A stretch of 64,000 nt of DNA. It comes from Brevibacillus laterosporus (lineage in GTDB: Bacteria > Bacillota > Bacilli > Brevibacillales > Brevibacillaceae). The notes beneath the pieces are model-generated. The model had not been told where the DNA came from. It did no database searches and worked only from the letters and a program-made list of their open reading frames with translations. Made by a program: the position numbers and the translations under genes. Where the stretch lies: positions 420,001 through 484,000 of the forward strand of contig CP033464.1 of NCBI GenBank assembly GCA_007833815.1, read 5' to 3'. Shown piece after piece: positions 34,799 to 45,065 of the stretch. Each line of letters starts with the position of its first letter. Positions within the stretch are counted from its first letter, which is position 1.

Positions 34799-35452
34799 CT
34801 AGCCTATAACGTCCTCAATAAACCTCTCTAACGGAGTAACATCCGTAATCCTTTTATTACATTCATGACTATTGATACATATATAGTGACCAACCGCTTT
34901 GTAATAATCAGAAGATGCATTAACAGGTCTTGATTTCGATATCGCTGAAAATAAAGCAACCTCACCATGTCCATGGCATAATGCACATATGTTTTTCTTA
35001 TTTACAATTGTATATTTACCTTCGATTCCGACTATTTTCCCCTTCAAATGATAGACGATGAACAATTTATTACTAGAAATATTGATCCACCCAAGATAGG
35101 TTACCTTGTGGTAGTCAATTGTTACTAAATCAGGAACCTTAAGCTTTTTATTTTTGGGGAATAGTTTCTTTATCTGTTTTTCGGTCACTTGTGGAAATTC
35201 AACTAAGTAGGGTAATAATGAACAAAGATACTTTTGGAAATCTTCAGCTTCCCTTAATGAAGAAATTGTCTCCAGCAACTGTTTTTGGATATCCGTAGCA
35301 TTAGGAAACTCTTCTATTACTTTTGATTCTGAACCATACCTCACTGCCTCCATTACTTTGAGATCGGCAACAGTTAAGGTAGCGTTTTGCAGTATATCTG
35401 TTTGCTTCTTAATAAAGTTATATTGATGATTCCTAATAAATGGTTCAACCAT
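34799..35452 (-). CDS. FusB/FusC-type elongation factor G-binding protein
   Basis: A 217-residue cytoplasmic protein that fits the FusB family: a helical N-terminal half (YNFIKKQTDILQNATLTVAD) and a C-terminal treble-clef zinc finger with ICALCHGHGEVALFSA and the pair in HYICINSHECNKRITD. FusB proteins bind EF-G on the ribosome, help release it and protect it from fusidic acid. Members of unknown resistance value are common in Bacillales. It lies just beside the partial ssrA copy, an odd pairing of two ribosome-rescue-related elements. Actual fusidic-acid resistance is not shown. Confidence 0.85.
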   Translation of the reverse strand: MVEPFIRNHQYNFIKKQTDILQNATLTVADLKVMEAVRYGSESKVIEEFPNATDIQKQLLETISSLREAEDFQKYLCSLLPYLVEFPQVTEKQIKKLFPKNKKLKVPDLVTIDYHKVTYLGWINISSNKLFIVYHLKGKIVGIEGKYTIVNKKNICALCHGHGEVALFSAISKSRPVNASSDYYKAVGHYICINSHECNKRITDVTPLERFIEDVIG

Positions 35453-35585
35453 ATATTTCCCTCCAAATATTCAACCTAATCTTTTGGGAGGATTATTGTT
35501 CCTTTCGTTGCCCCCCTTCTTACTATAAAAAATTAGCTTATTCTATGCTATGTGGTATTTGACTCAGAAACGAACTCGCCATATA

Positions 35586-35624
35586 AAAAGCACCTATAAT
35601 CTATTCCTAAGATTATAAGTGCTA
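35586..35624 (-). terminator. Terminator of the CD3324-like gene
   Basis: AGCACTTATAATCT / AGATTATAGGTGCT stem (minus strand, one wobble) followed by TTTTTATATGG. Confidence 0.8.
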
Positions 35625-35635
35625 CCCTCTTGTGC

Positions 35636-35902
35636 CTATTTACTTGAATAAACAATTTTTTTAATCGTCTCTATAGAAAGAAAGTAGTCCTCGGCCAATT
35701 GATGAATCGTTTTTCCATTTTTAAATGCATGTTTAATGGCAATATTTCTATCATCAATTAACTTTCTTCCGCCAGAATGTGATCCCCATTTTTGGTAGGT
35801 CTTTTTTGGTTTTGGAATATATATGGTTTCACCTTGAATATATTTTTGAATTTCTACAAGTAGCTTTTCGGGTAAAATAGCTGTTGCTTTTACATATTTC
35901 AT
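35636..35902 (-). CDS. CD3324-family helix-turn-helix protein
   Basis: An 88-residue protein from the ATG at 35902 (GGGGGCAGG upstream). The N terminus MKYVKATAILPEKLLVEIQK, then YIQGETIYIPK, the linker KWGSHSGGRK and a C-terminal HTH (IHQLAEDYFLSIETIKKIVY) match the CD3324 family of Firmicutes, thought to be small DNA-binding regulators. The frame is open to 35953 but the extra residues do not fit the family. It lies 90 bases after a 31-aa peptide frame on the same strand. Confidence 0.85.
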   Translation of the reverse strand: MKYVKATAILPEKLLVEIQKYIQGETIYIPKPKKTYQKWGSHSGGRKLIDDRNIAIKHAFKNGKTIHQLAEDYFLSIETIKKIVYSSK

Positions 35903-35991
35903 CTCTGCCTGCCCCCTATTCACTTTAAAAATGAAAATAAGGTGCAAAGCCAAAATATTAGAAATGATCTATGCTCATTTGGGCGATTTCA

Positions 35992-36087
35992 TTATAGATA
36001 AATGTCCACCCCATGCAAAGTATCGCCTCCAATACTTGGCTTTGCATGAGATGCTGCGGTTTCTGGCAATTTACGCTTTTTTACCAC
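35992..36087 (-). CDS. 31-aa basic peptide with a very strong ribosome site
   Basis: A GTG at 36087 is preceded, four bases away, by a full AGGAGGTGAT Shine-Dalgarno sequence. The frame reads MVKKRKLPETAASHAKPSIG and continues GDTLHGVDIYL before a TAA at 35994. The peptide has a basic head and no membrane segment. It may be a leader peptide for the downstream CD3324-like gene or a small functional protein. A stem (CATGCAAAG / CTTTGCATG at 36013-36049) lies inside it, which could couple its translation to downstream expression. Confidence 0.45.
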   Translation of the reverse strand: MVKKRKLPETAASHAKPSIGGDTLHGVDIYL

Positions 36088-36216
36088 TGCTTATCACCTC
36101 CTGGGATTTTCATAACGCATTTTTCATTTGTTGTACAATTCAATAATATATGATGTAGTTTGACAGGGGAAGTGAGCAGTTATTTGATTGGTTGTGGTCT
36201 ATATCGGATACTCAGT

Positions 36217-37260
36217 TTAAACAAAATCTTCATTTAAGAATAAATTATAATGATTATATGGAGTTTCTAATGTAAATCTATCATTAAATTTATTCCGTAA
36301 TTTGGAAATATAATCATACAGCCAATCTTCATGTTTATCTCTATTTTTGTATTCATTTATACTAGTCTCGTCAAAAATTTTATCTTTTTCTCCGTTGCTC
36401 GTCTTGTATTTTATCAAGTATTGTAAATCATTTGGAATATCTCCCAATAAATAGCTTATGCCTTCTGCTGTTATATCTATTTCACTCAAAGTCTGATTAT
36501 AATTAACCTGCTCAACTAATTTTCCATTTAGAATTTTCTTATTGTCTTTGACCTGTTCAATAAAATCTCTCGTGTTAAAAATCATAATTGTTTCCAAATG
36601 GTCATAGTAAGGATTGCTTGCTTTTGTCTCTCTCCACATGCTCTGTTTTTCATACGGATAAATCCTTCCTGTTTTACTATAGAAGTAGTAATGATGATCA
36701 GCATAGAAAGCTTTTAAGCTATCAAGTCGAAGCAAACTATCATCATGACCTATATCTGAGCTTACTTTATAAATACATGATTCAATAGAGTCAATTAAGA
36801 AAATATCACTGTAGTAAGGTTTCCCATACTCAACTCCTGAATTTGAGATAAAAAAAATGGCGTATTGATCATCTAGGGAATATATTTCAGATAAATGGGC
36901 TTCAGTGTCATTAAGACTATTTGTTTCCATCCAATTATTGAGATATTCGTCAGCTGGTATCACTGCAATTTTATTTATACCTTTTTCATTGGCCTCTATC
37001 CTATAAAATGCGATTACATTTTTGTCATCTTTCTTATCAAGCTCAGCTCCATATATTACATTCCCTGTAGGCGAGATTGACATTTTAGCTATTTGTTGAG
37101 GGATTGAATATACTGTTTCTTTTTTCCCTTCTTCAAGATTAATGTTACAGATTGCTAGTTTTCCTTTCTCTCGGGAATGACTGCAAGCTATGAATGACGG
37201 ACTTACTATAGGCTTAATTGGGATAATTAGAGGTATTTCGTCCCACTCTTCTTTTTTCAT
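36217..37260 (-). CDS. Hypothetical protein, possible beta-propeller
   Basis: A 347-residue cytoplasmic protein rich in acidic and aromatic residues. Repeated strand-turn patterns such as IAKMSISPTGNVIYGAELDK, IYSLDDQYAIFFISNSG and YADHHYYFYSKTGRIYPYEK suggest a WD40- or TolB-like propeller. The tail is helical and charged. The start has GGAGGCG about ten bases upstream. I do not recognise a family. It is AT-rich, lies inside the ssrA-bounded segment and is divergent from the toxin remnant. Confidence 0.65.
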   Translation of the reverse strand: MKKEEWDEIPLIIPIKPIVSPSFIACSHSREKGKLAICNINLEEGKKETVYSIPQQIAKMSISPTGNVIYGAELDKKDDKNVIAFYRIEANEKGINKIAVIPADEYLNNWMETNSLNDTEAHLSEIYSLDDQYAIFFISNSGVEYGKPYYSDIFLIDSIESCIYKVSSDIGHDDSLLRLDSLKAFYADHHYYFYSKTGRIYPYEKQSMWRETKASNPYYDHLETIMIFNTRDFIEQVKDNKKILNGKLVEQVNYNQTLSEIDITAEGISYLLGDIPNDLQYLIKYKTSNGEKDKIFDETSINEYKNRDKHEDWLYDYISKLRNKFNDRFTLETPYNHYNLFLNEDFV

Positions 37261-37291
37261 TATATATTCGCCTCCAATATATAAAATACGA

Positions 37292-37320
37292 GTGTGATTA
37301 TATTAATAATATTATCACAC
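37292..37320. promoter_or_regulatory. AT-rich palindrome, possible operator
   Basis: A 14-base inverted repeat, GTGTGATTATATTA with one mismatch around a single central base, lies 31 bases upstream of the 347-aa gene. Such a site could bind a dimeric regulator. Confidence 0.4.
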
Positions 37321-37428
37321 CTTTATTATCTAAATTTTAAATTAACTACTAAATAGAATGAATGACCACGACTTTCTCTATTATCATCTAGTACTGTTTC
37401 ATGAAAATGATACAAGTAATCTGGATAA

Positions 37429-37869
37429 CTTCCATCTTTATTCCCTGCTGGAAAAGGGGCAAAGGCTGGTAAGAAAACGTACAATCTTTTAAAAGAGCAC
37501 GGTGATGATATAGCTAGTTTTGCTAATAAGGTCCTTAACGGCCGAAAGAAAATTGGTAAATATTATGTTAACTCAAGAATAGATGAAGATTCTTTCCTTA
37601 TACGTGAAACAGAAAAAGCAATGAAAGATAAAAAACTTCAAGCTGAGGCTAACAACTTGCTCAATGAGTATCTAAAAGGAAATAGTAATCCTGGATCAGG
37701 GAATAACTATCTTTTTAATGGGGTTTTTGAGCTTCGCTCAAAGAATGGAGCGCGAGTATATCTAAGAACTGAAGGAGATACTGTTGAAATACTAGCAAAA
37801 TCTGATAAAAAAAATCAATCTAAAGTAATTGAGCGTTTAGAAGAAATATACGGAAAAAAAAGAAAATAA
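37429..37869 (+). CDS. Orphan polymorphic-toxin C-terminal domain (RelE-like)
   Basis: The frame is open from a stop near 37426, with no start codon until the ATG at 37621. It begins LPSLFPAGKGAKAGKKTYNL, which looks like the spacer before the toxic domain of large secreted toxins, and ends in a compact domain: NYLFNGVFELRSKNGARVYL and EGDTVEILAKSDKKNQSK. This resembles the RelE/ParE-type RNase fold. No delivery domain or start is present, so it looks like a displaced C-terminal cassette that needs recombination into a full toxin gene. A small acidic gene follows 21 bases later, the expected immunity position. Confidence 0.65.
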   Translation, partial: LPSLFPAGKGAKAGKKTYNLLKEHGDDIASFANKVLNGRKKIGKYYVNSRIDEDSFLIRETEKAMKDKKLQAEANNLLNEYLKGNSNPGSGNNYLFNGVFELRSKNGARVYLRTEGDTVEILAKSDKKNQSKVIERLEEIYGKKRK

Positions 37870-37890
37870 CATAATTACAAGGAGAAAAGT

Positions 37891-38217
37891 ATGAAAAATT
37901 TAGAAAGAGAAATTTGGATTAATGTAGAGCAATCTGAGAATAAAAATTACAATATTTACGATAATAACGTTGATGTTATGGTAACCTTATCAGATCGTTC
38001 AAAATGGGTCGCAACATTCTTCACCTATGAAAATATAACAACACTCCAACAAAAAAATGAAAAAACCGGTGAAAATATGAAAGGCGCCTATCTGTGGGCA
38101 AGTGACATGGTTTTGGTTGATAACGTAAGCAGAAAAAGAATAGAGGAAATAGTAGACCATTTATTAAAAGAGGATGAATTTAAATATATATTTGTCCATT
38201 GTGAAGATGATCAATAA
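37891..38217 (+). CDS. Presumed immunity protein for the orphan toxin domain
   Basis: A 108-residue acidic protein. AAGGAGAA lies upstream of the ATG. It contains NVDVMVTLSDRSKWVATFFT and a C-terminal helix-strand part, RIEEIVDHLLKEDEFKYIFV. Short acidic proteins encoded directly after toxin C-terminal domains are usually their specific immunity proteins. The family is not one I can name with confidence. Unlike the toxin part it has a proper start and could be expressed to protect against sibling toxins. Confidence 0.65.
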   Translation: MKNLEREIWINVEQSENKNYNIYDNNVDVMVTLSDRSKWVATFFTYENITTLQQKNEKTGENMKGAYLWASDMVLVDNVSRKRIEEIVDHLLKEDEFKYIFVHCEDDQ

Positions 38218-38373
38218 AAGACCGTCAGTCACCTCGTTATACTTAGAGGTTGTTTAAATAGCAAAATATCTCTCTTACCGATTTATTGGACTGACTCAGA
38301 TTATTGAGACAGCGAAAAGCACCTAGGATACCTGTTTCCCATACTCTATGTTCCCAAAAATTGTTCTTCATAA

Positions 38374-38428
38374 AAATGAAAAATGGGAGATTCAACAGCT
38401 TTTAACTGTCTAATCTCCCATTTTCGAT
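38374..38428 (-). terminator. Terminator of ssrA
   Basis: 13-base stem AAAATGGGAGATT / AATCTCCCATTTT followed by T-rich sequence on the minus strand. Confidence 0.88.
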
Positions 38429-38435
38429 ACTTTTA

Positions 38436-38787
38436 TGGAGGCGGGGGGATTCGAACCCCCGTCCGAAAACAGCGATACATGAGCATCTCCGAGCGCAGTC
38501 ACTCATTTGAATTTCGGTAGTGGATTCGCGGAGTGACGCGCTGACCCGCTACCTAGTCTGATTGATCTTCTTCCATCGGCTCCAGACGGAAGCCTCAGGC
38601 GTATCCCACTAAGTTTGAGTGCTAGTCACGCCACATGGGCGATGGAGTGGTAGCACCTAGCTGAGATTAGGCAGCTAGAGAAAGTTGTTTGTTGCCAGTT
38701 AATGGCTTTCCGCGTTGTTGACGAGGTCCGCAGCCCCCCGGCTCGCTTCTCATGCTCTACCATCCCCGTCGAATCCAAAACGCCCCC
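38436..38787 (-). ncRNA. ssrA: Transfer-messenger RNA (tmRNA)
   Basis: A 352-base tmRNA gene. The 5' GGGGGCG pairs with the 3' CGCCTCC of the tRNA-Ala-like acceptor stem, and a CCA end is encoded. The T arm reads GGGGGTTCGAATCCCC. The tag is encoded at 38667-38696 as GNKQLSLAA followed by TAA, as in Brevibacillus. tmRNA with SmpB rescues stalled ribosomes and tags the products for ClpXP-type proteases. smpB and rnr lie directly upstream on the same strand. A partial copy of its 3' part lies 3.9 kb to the left. Confidence 0.95.
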
Positions 38788-38987
38788 AGGATAGAAAGAG
38801 CAAAGAAAACTTATTAGGTTTTCCTTACTACAAAACATCTTTTAAGATGAATAAGCTGTATTCCTTGATCAACGATGTTTCGAATCGTTCATCGTTGTAC
38901 ACCTATACTACCACATCTTACGTAAAAATCTCAATGTGGGTTACTGGCAGAGTTGGAAGAACTGCTACCAAGAACCGTTCTTTTCCT

Positions 38988-39461
38988 CTAAAACTTCTGA
39001 CGATCTCTCAGCGCACGCGCTACTTCGCGTTGGGCATCCTTCTTCTTCAGATCCTCACGCTTGTCATAATTCTTTTTACCACGAACAACAGCAAGCTCAA
39101 TCTTTGCCCAGCCATTTTTCAAATAAATGCTAAGCGGAACAATGGAATATCCCTGCTCACGAATCAAGCTGTGTAACTTCAAAATTTCCAGACGTCTCAT
39201 CAGTAAGCGACGATTACGTTCTGGTTCATGATTAAATCGATTGCCTTGTTCGTAAGGGCTAATATGCACGTTATACAGCATAAGCTCCCCGTTAACAATA
39301 CGAGCAAAACTATCTTTTAGCTGCACTCGCCCGCCTCGAATCGACTTGATTTCCGTACCGGTTAACTCGATACCTGCTTCCATCACTTCTTCAATGTGGT
39401 AATCATGTCTGGCTTTTTTGTTTTGGGCTACAGTTTTTGTTCCTTTTTTAGAAACGGTCAC
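38988..39461 (-). CDS. smpB: SsrA-binding protein SmpB
   Basis: The partner of tmRNA, 157 residues from the GTG at 39461, which has GAGGTGA six bases before it. Family markers are [51 protein letters not shown] and the basic C-terminal tail ending [14 protein letters not shown] in part. The frame is open to 39494 but the extra residues are not typical. It lies between rnr and ssrA, the usual Bacillales order. Confidence 0.96.
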   Translation of the reverse strand: MTVSKKGTKTVAQNKKARHDYHIEEVMEAGIELTGTEIKSIRGGRVQLKDSFARIVNGELMLYNVHISPYEQGNRFNHEPERNRRLLMRRLEILKLHSLIREQGYSIVPLSIYLKNGWAKIELAVVRGKKNYDKREDLKKKDAQREVARALRDRQKF

Positions 39462-39514
39462 GGAAATCACCTCATCTGAGCAAGAGTAGTACATCTAAGT
39501 TTAGCAAAAATAAG

Positions 39515-39552
39515 ACAAGAAGGCAACGCTTTGACCGCCATTGCCTTCTTGT
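39515..39552 (-). terminator. Terminator downstream of rnr
   Basis: Perfect 12-base stem ACAAGAAGGCAA / TTGCCTTCTTGT with a 14-base loop; the minus strand continues CTTATTTTT. smpB then begins about 55 bases further on. Confidence 0.75.
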
Positions 39553-39573
39553 TACTCTTCTTTTATTACAGAT

Positions 39574-42156
39574 TTATTTCCGCTTACGTTTAGCTGGTTT
39601 CACCACAGAGCCCCGCTTTTTCTTCTGCTTGGAGCTTACAAAATCCTCCCAAAACCCTTTTTGTTTGGATTCCGTAGTTTCCTTGCCTTCAGTGGTTTCT
39701 TGCCCTGGAAGTGCTATGAAGCGTCCTGCTCCTGCATTACCGGAGGAACGACGCTGAGCATCTCTTCCACGTGCACTTTGGCCACCTTGCGTTTGATCGC
39801 TACCTTGAGCGCCTTGAGTGCCTTGTCCACGTTGATTACCACCTTGTGTACGTTGACCTCCTTGTCCACCTTGATTGCGCTCCTGCTTACGTTTTCGTTT
39901 CACAGCAGCTGGACCTGCATCTTTAAAAGGTTTTGAACGACGCTGTTGTCGGTTGCCACCACGATCACGATCTCGACCATTGCCGTTAATTACTTTTGCT
40001 TCACGTGATCTGTTAAATCGAAGTTCACTTGGCTTTTTCATGCCAACTATTTCAAAGTCAATGGTGCGTTCGTCCACGTTAACCGTAGTCACTCGTACTA
40101 GAACCTCGTCACCGATCCGATACTGCTTACCCGTACGTTCTCCAATAAGAGCATACATTTTTTCGTGGTAGTTATAATAGTCGTCGGTTAGATAGCTGAC
40201 ATGTACCAATCCTTCAATCGTGTTTGGAAGCTCTACAAAGATACCAAAGGAAGTTACACTAGAAATCACGCCTTCAAACTCTTCACCAATATGTTGTAGC
40301 ATGTATTCCGCTTTTTTCAGATCATCTGTTTCACGTTCAGCATCTACTGCTACACGTTCTCGTTGAGAGGTGTGTTCTGCAATGATCGGCATTTCCGCTG
40401 TCCAGTATGCCTCTTCTTTTGCATCCAGCTTCTCTTTTTCCAACCACAAACGAATCATCCGATGCACAATTAAGTCTGGATAACGGCGAATTGGAGAAGT
40501 GAAATGTGTGTAGTATTCCGTAGATAAGCCAAAGTGTCCAAAGCTCTCTGCGTCGTAACGTGCCTGTTTCATGGAACGAAGCAATACCGTACTAATGATT
40601 ACCTCTTCAGGTGTTCCTTTGATCTCTTCTAACAATTGTTGTAGCGCTTTTGGATGAACAGACGTTCCCTTACCTCGCACGCTGTATCCAAAGCTCGTGA
40701 TAAACTCCATGAAGTTTTGTAGTTTTTCTTCCTTTGGATCTTCGTGAATCCGGTAAATAAAAGGACGCTTCAATTTATGGAAATGCTCTGCTACCGTTTC
40801 ATTGGCAGCCAGCATGAACTCTTCAATCATCTGCTCAGCTATGGAGCGTGTACGGAAGCCAATGTCAGTTGGTGTGCCTTCAGCATCTACATAAATCTTT
40901 GCCTCACGGAAATCAAAATCGATAGCTCCACGCTGCATCCGTTTTTTACGTAATTTGAGGCAAAGCTCTTCCATGCTTTCAAACATTGGTACTAATTCAT
41001 GATATTTCTCACGTAGCTCCTGATCCTGATCAACTAAAATACTGCGAACATCAGCGTAAGTCATCCGCTCGTTGGTACGAATGACACTTAAATAGATGTC
41101 ATGTGAAACAATGTTAGCCCCTGCATCGAATTCCATATCACAGGTAATCGTTAGTCGATCCACTTGCGGATTTAAACTACAAATTCCATTCGATAATCGA
41201 TGCGGTAACATCGGAATGACTCGGTCCACAAGATACACACTTGTACCACGACGGTATGCTTCCTGATCTAAGGTAGACTTTCCTTTTACATAATAGCTAA
41301 CATCCGCAATATGAACGCCTAGACGTACATTACCGTTCTCTAATCGCTCCAGAGAAACAGCATCATCCAAATCCTTAGCATCCGCTCCATCAATGGTGAC
41401 CATCATCCGCTCACGCAAATCACGTCTATCTTTTATTTCTTCATCAGAAATACGATCGGGAGCTGCTTCCGCTTCTGCTAGTACATCATCGGGGAAGCCC
41501 TCCGGTAAGTTAAACTTTCGGATAATCGAAAGGATATCTACTCCAGGGTCGTTCTTATGCCCCAGAATCTCCGTTATCTCACCTTCAGGGTTTCCTCTAC
41601 CCTCTGCGTACTTGAGAATCTTTACAACCACCTTGTGGCCGTCTACAGCTCCATTTACGGCTTGTTGTGGAATAAAGATGTCTTTCCCAATGCGCTTATC
41701 ATCTGGAAGCACAAAGCCATAGTGCTCCTGATCCTGATACGTCCCTACAATCGTCTTCGTGCTACGTTCCACAACACGAACGATTTTACCCTCCAAACGA
41801 CTGCCAAATGCCTCTTTTTCCACTCGAACCAAAACCGTGTCTCCGTGCATAGCGCCTTGCATATCGTTGGAATGCACATACACATCTTCTTCACCTTGAG
41901 TCTCAGGAATCACGAAACCAAAGCCTTTTGGATGGTTTTGTAGTCTACCGCGAACCAAATTCATTTTTTCTGGAATACCATAGCGGTTTGCACGTGTACG
42001 TACGACTACTCCATTATCCTCAAGCTGATTCAAGGTTTTCACTAATTGCTTAAAATCATCTGAGCCTTGTAAGCTAAACGCTTCTTCTAGCTCGTGTATC
42101 GTCATGGGATGATACGCCTGTTCCCTCATAAAGGAAAGGATATCTATATCTTTCAT
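39574..42156 (-). CDS. rnr: Ribonuclease R
   Basis: An 860-residue 3'-to-5' exoribonuclease that degrades structured RNA and works with tmRNA/SmpB in clearing non-stop mRNA. Order: N-terminal winged helix, cold-shock domains ([17 protein letters not shown] and [17 protein letters not shown]), the RNB catalytic domain with [17 protein letters not shown] and [10 protein letters not shown], and an S1 domain ([19 protein letters not shown]). The last 100 residues are basic and low-complexity, with many glycine-glutamine repeats, longer than in many relatives. Located between secG and smpB as usual. Confidence 0.96.
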   Translation of the reverse strand: MKDIDILSFMREQAYHPMTIHELEEAFSLQGSDDFKQLVKTLNQLEDNGVVVRTRANRYGIPEKMNLVRGRLQNHPKGFGFVIPETQGEEDVYVHSNDMQGAMHGDTVLVRVEKEAFGSRLEGKIVRVVERSTKTIVGTYQDQEHYGFVLPDDKRIGKDIFIPQQAVNGAVDGHKVVVKILKYAEGRGNPEGEITEILGHKNDPGVDILSIIRKFNLPEGFPDDVLAEAEAAPDRISDEEIKDRRDLRERMMVTIDGADAKDLDDAVSLERLENGNVRLGVHIADVSYYVKGKSTLDQEAYRRGTSVYLVDRVIPMLPHRLSNGICSLNPQVDRLTITCDMEFDAGANIVSHDIYLSVIRTNERMTYADVRSILVDQDQELREKYHELVPMFESMEELCLKLRKKRMQRGAIDFDFREAKIYVDAEGTPTDIGFRTRSIAEQMIEEFMLAANETVAEHFHKLKRPFIYRIHEDPKEEKLQNFMEFITSFGYSVRGKGTSVHPKALQQLLEEIKGTPEEVIISTVLLRSMKQARYDAESFGHFGLSTEYYTHFTSPIRRYPDLIVHRMIRLWLEKEKLDAKEEAYWTAEMPIIAEHTSQRERVAVDAERETDDLKKAEYMLQHIGEEFEGVISSVTSFGIFVELPNTIEGLVHVSYLTDDYYNYHEKMYALIGERTGKQYRIGDEVLVRVTTVNVDERTIDFEIVGMKKPSELRFNRSREAKVINGNGRDRDRGGNRQQRRSKPFKDAGPAAVKRKRKQERNQGGQGGQRTQGGNQRGQGTQGAQGSDQTQGGQSARGRDAQRRSSGNAGAGRFIALPGQETTEGKETTESKQKGFWEDFVSSKQKKKRGSVVKPAKRKRK

Positions 42157-42296
42157 GTAAAAGCTCCTTTTTTCTTAATTATGTTTTAGTATGCCAAGTT
42201 ATGTTCAACAAAAAACCTGTTCATTTTTCGTAATACTTTCCTTACTATTGTACCCGTCATTTTTTCCTTTGTACCATCATATGTAGAAATGCGTAC

Positions 42297-42335
42297 AAAA
42301 AAAGACAGCAACACAAAAGCGTCTGCTGTCTTTTT
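42297..42335 (-). terminator. Terminator downstream of secG
   Basis: AGACAGCA / TGCTGTCT stem flanked by A and T runs on both sides. Confidence 0.8.
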
Positions 42336-42340
42336 AACAT

Positions 42341-42583
42341 TTACTTTGCTTGAAGGAAGAATGCCAGCAAGATAGCGGATAACATGAACACTACAGCGAA
42401 AACCACTGTGATTTTACCTAAAACAGCATCCATTCCTCTTGCTTTCTGTTTACCAACAAGTTGTTCAGCTCCACCGCTAATTGCACCAGAAAGACCAGCG
42501 CTTTTACCGGATTGCAGAAGAACGACAAGAATCAAACCGATAGCGGAAACTATTAAGAAAATCTTTGCAAGTAAAGCTAGCAT
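42341..42583 (-). CDS. secG: Preprotein translocase subunit SecG
   Basis: An 80-residue protein with two membrane spans. It carries the family pattern [20 protein letters not shown] and the following [16 protein letters not shown]. SecG supports protein export through SecYE. It heads the secG-rnr-smpB-ssrA series; its AGGTG ribosome site lies upstream. Confidence 0.95.
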   Translation of the reverse strand: MLALLAKIFLIVSAIGLILVVLLQSGKSAGLSGAISGGAEQLVGKQKARGMDAVLGKITVVFAVVFMLSAILLAFFLQAK

Positions 42584-43002
42584 AACATTTCACCTCGTTA
42601 CAATGTAAGTACAACCGACCCTTCATTGTCTATAATCTTTACTTTACCACAATTAAAAGGGAACAACAACTTGCATAAACGTCACTTCCATACACTTCCA
42701 ATGATAGCATTCTCTATACAAAGAAAAGCCAAGCTTTTATAATGAATAAAAGTCAGATTTTTTTAGATTAATCAATCTTTTATCATTTAAACTTTACCTT
42801 TTTTACCTATAAAAGCGTTTACGCTATCCATCATTTTGCAGATGTTTCTATAATAAGGTAAGAAAATATAAGTTCTTTAAATATTGTCAGAATTGTGTAC
42901 ATTGTGAACTAGTGTGTCACTTTCCTTGCAAGTACACTGCTTTTCCCGTAAAATGCAAGTAGGTTTCATTCTTATATCTAGTATCTAGGAGGTTCCTTTC
43001 GC
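42584..43002. other. Divergent promoter region of secG and the cytochrome c gene
   Basis: No gene is seen in this stretch. It must contain promoters for both flanking genes. AT-rich sequence and GCGTTTACGCT-like inverted segments are present, but I cannot assign a site with confidence. Confidence 0.4.
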
Positions 43003-43404
43003 ATGGCTGGTTCAAACTTTAAGAAAGACGTGAATCAAAACGACGTAGTTGACTCGGCGAAAGCATTTGGGTTCTCTTTTGGTATTTTGTTCCTTGTTTT
43101 CGTACTGTTCCTCGTAGCCTCTATTATTTATCCGCCTAAACATGGCGAAGAAGCAAAGGGCGGCGGAGCTGGTGGAACTACCAATATCAATGCTGAACAA
43201 ATCGTTAAGCAAAATTGTACATCCTGTCACGGTCAAAACCTGGAAGGTATGGTAGGTCCTGCACTGGCAAACATCGGCTCCCAACTTGATGAAAAAGCGA
43301 TAAGTGATGTCATCAAGAACGGTAAAGGTTCTATGCCAAAAGGTATTCTTACAGATCCAAAGGAAATAACCGCAGTGTCTAAATGGTTGTCTGAAAAGAA
43401 ATAA
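43003..43404 (+). CDS. Membrane-anchored cytochrome c (CccB-like)
   Basis: A 133-residue small cytochrome. A single membrane segment at about 22-43 anchors it, followed by a glycine-rich linker and a class I cytochrome c domain. The haem site is C72-T-S-C-H76, and the distal methionine is probably the one in GKGSMPKG. It would carry electrons on the outer face of the membrane. AGGAGG lies upstream of the start and a terminator follows. Confidence 0.92.
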   Translation: MAGSNFKKDVNQNDVVDSAKAFGFSFGILFLVFVLFLVASIIYPPKHGEEAKGGGAGGTTNINAEQIVKQNCTSCHGQNLEGMVGPALANIGSQLDEKAISDVIKNGKGSMPKGILTDPKEITAVSKWLSEKK

Positions 43405-43470
43405 TACATTTACTCTTCCAAACAAATCGACAAGATATATCAGACGAGCGCACTTACCTGATATAGTCGA

Positions 43471-43515
43471 AAAGCTCTGACAGTCCTAGTGACCATCAGA
43501 GCTTCTTTGTTTTTT
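43471..43515 (+). terminator. Terminator of the cytochrome c gene
   Basis: AAGCTCTGA / TCAGAGCTT stem followed by CTTTGTTTTTT. Confidence 0.88.
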
Positions 43516-43516
43516 A

Positions 43517-43690
43517 CTATTTCATTTGTAACAAAAATTCTTTTAGTCGTTTTTTTGTAAGAGGTGGTGTCGATAATGCATCTCCACCAATACATACCAC
43601 TCTTGTGCATTCAAAGCTCCAAAGCCTGGATGCATCATTTTAAAGTCAGATTGCTGATTCCCTGCGAGTAATCTCCCACTAATGTTAGCC
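43517..43690 (-). pseudogene. C-terminal remnant of a DinB/YfiT-family gene
   Basis: The minus strand encodes SGRLLAGNQQSDFKMMHPGF followed by GALNAQEWYVLVEMHYRHHL, the characteristic end of a DinB-like (YfiT-type) metal-dependent hydrolase. A frame change in a run of seven A then separates KND-stop from the natural ending RLKEFLLQMK. The N-terminal three quarters are missing; the eno terminator begins where they should be. It is thus a decayed remnant. Confidence 0.7.
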
Positions 43691-43694
43691 ACAC

Positions 43695-43731
43695 AAAAAA
43701 GACATCCTCGCTAAAGCAAAGATGTCTTTTT
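43695..43731 (-). terminator. Terminator of the glycolytic operon
   Basis: AAAAAGACATC / GATGTCTTTTT stem with T run directly after eno. Confidence 0.9.
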
Positions 43732-43748
43732 GTATGAATGTAATAACC

Positions 43749-45059
<1,311 letters not shown>

Positions 45060-45065
45060 TTATTA

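Noticed and set aside
34735-38374. A prophage or integrative element with its own integrase
   Set aside because: No integrase, recombinase or structural phage gene is present between the ssrA copies, so only an island remnant can be claimed.
39541-39936. 131-codon plus-strand frame opposite the end of rnr
   Set aside because: Shadow of the low-complexity glycine/glutamine tail of ribonuclease R.
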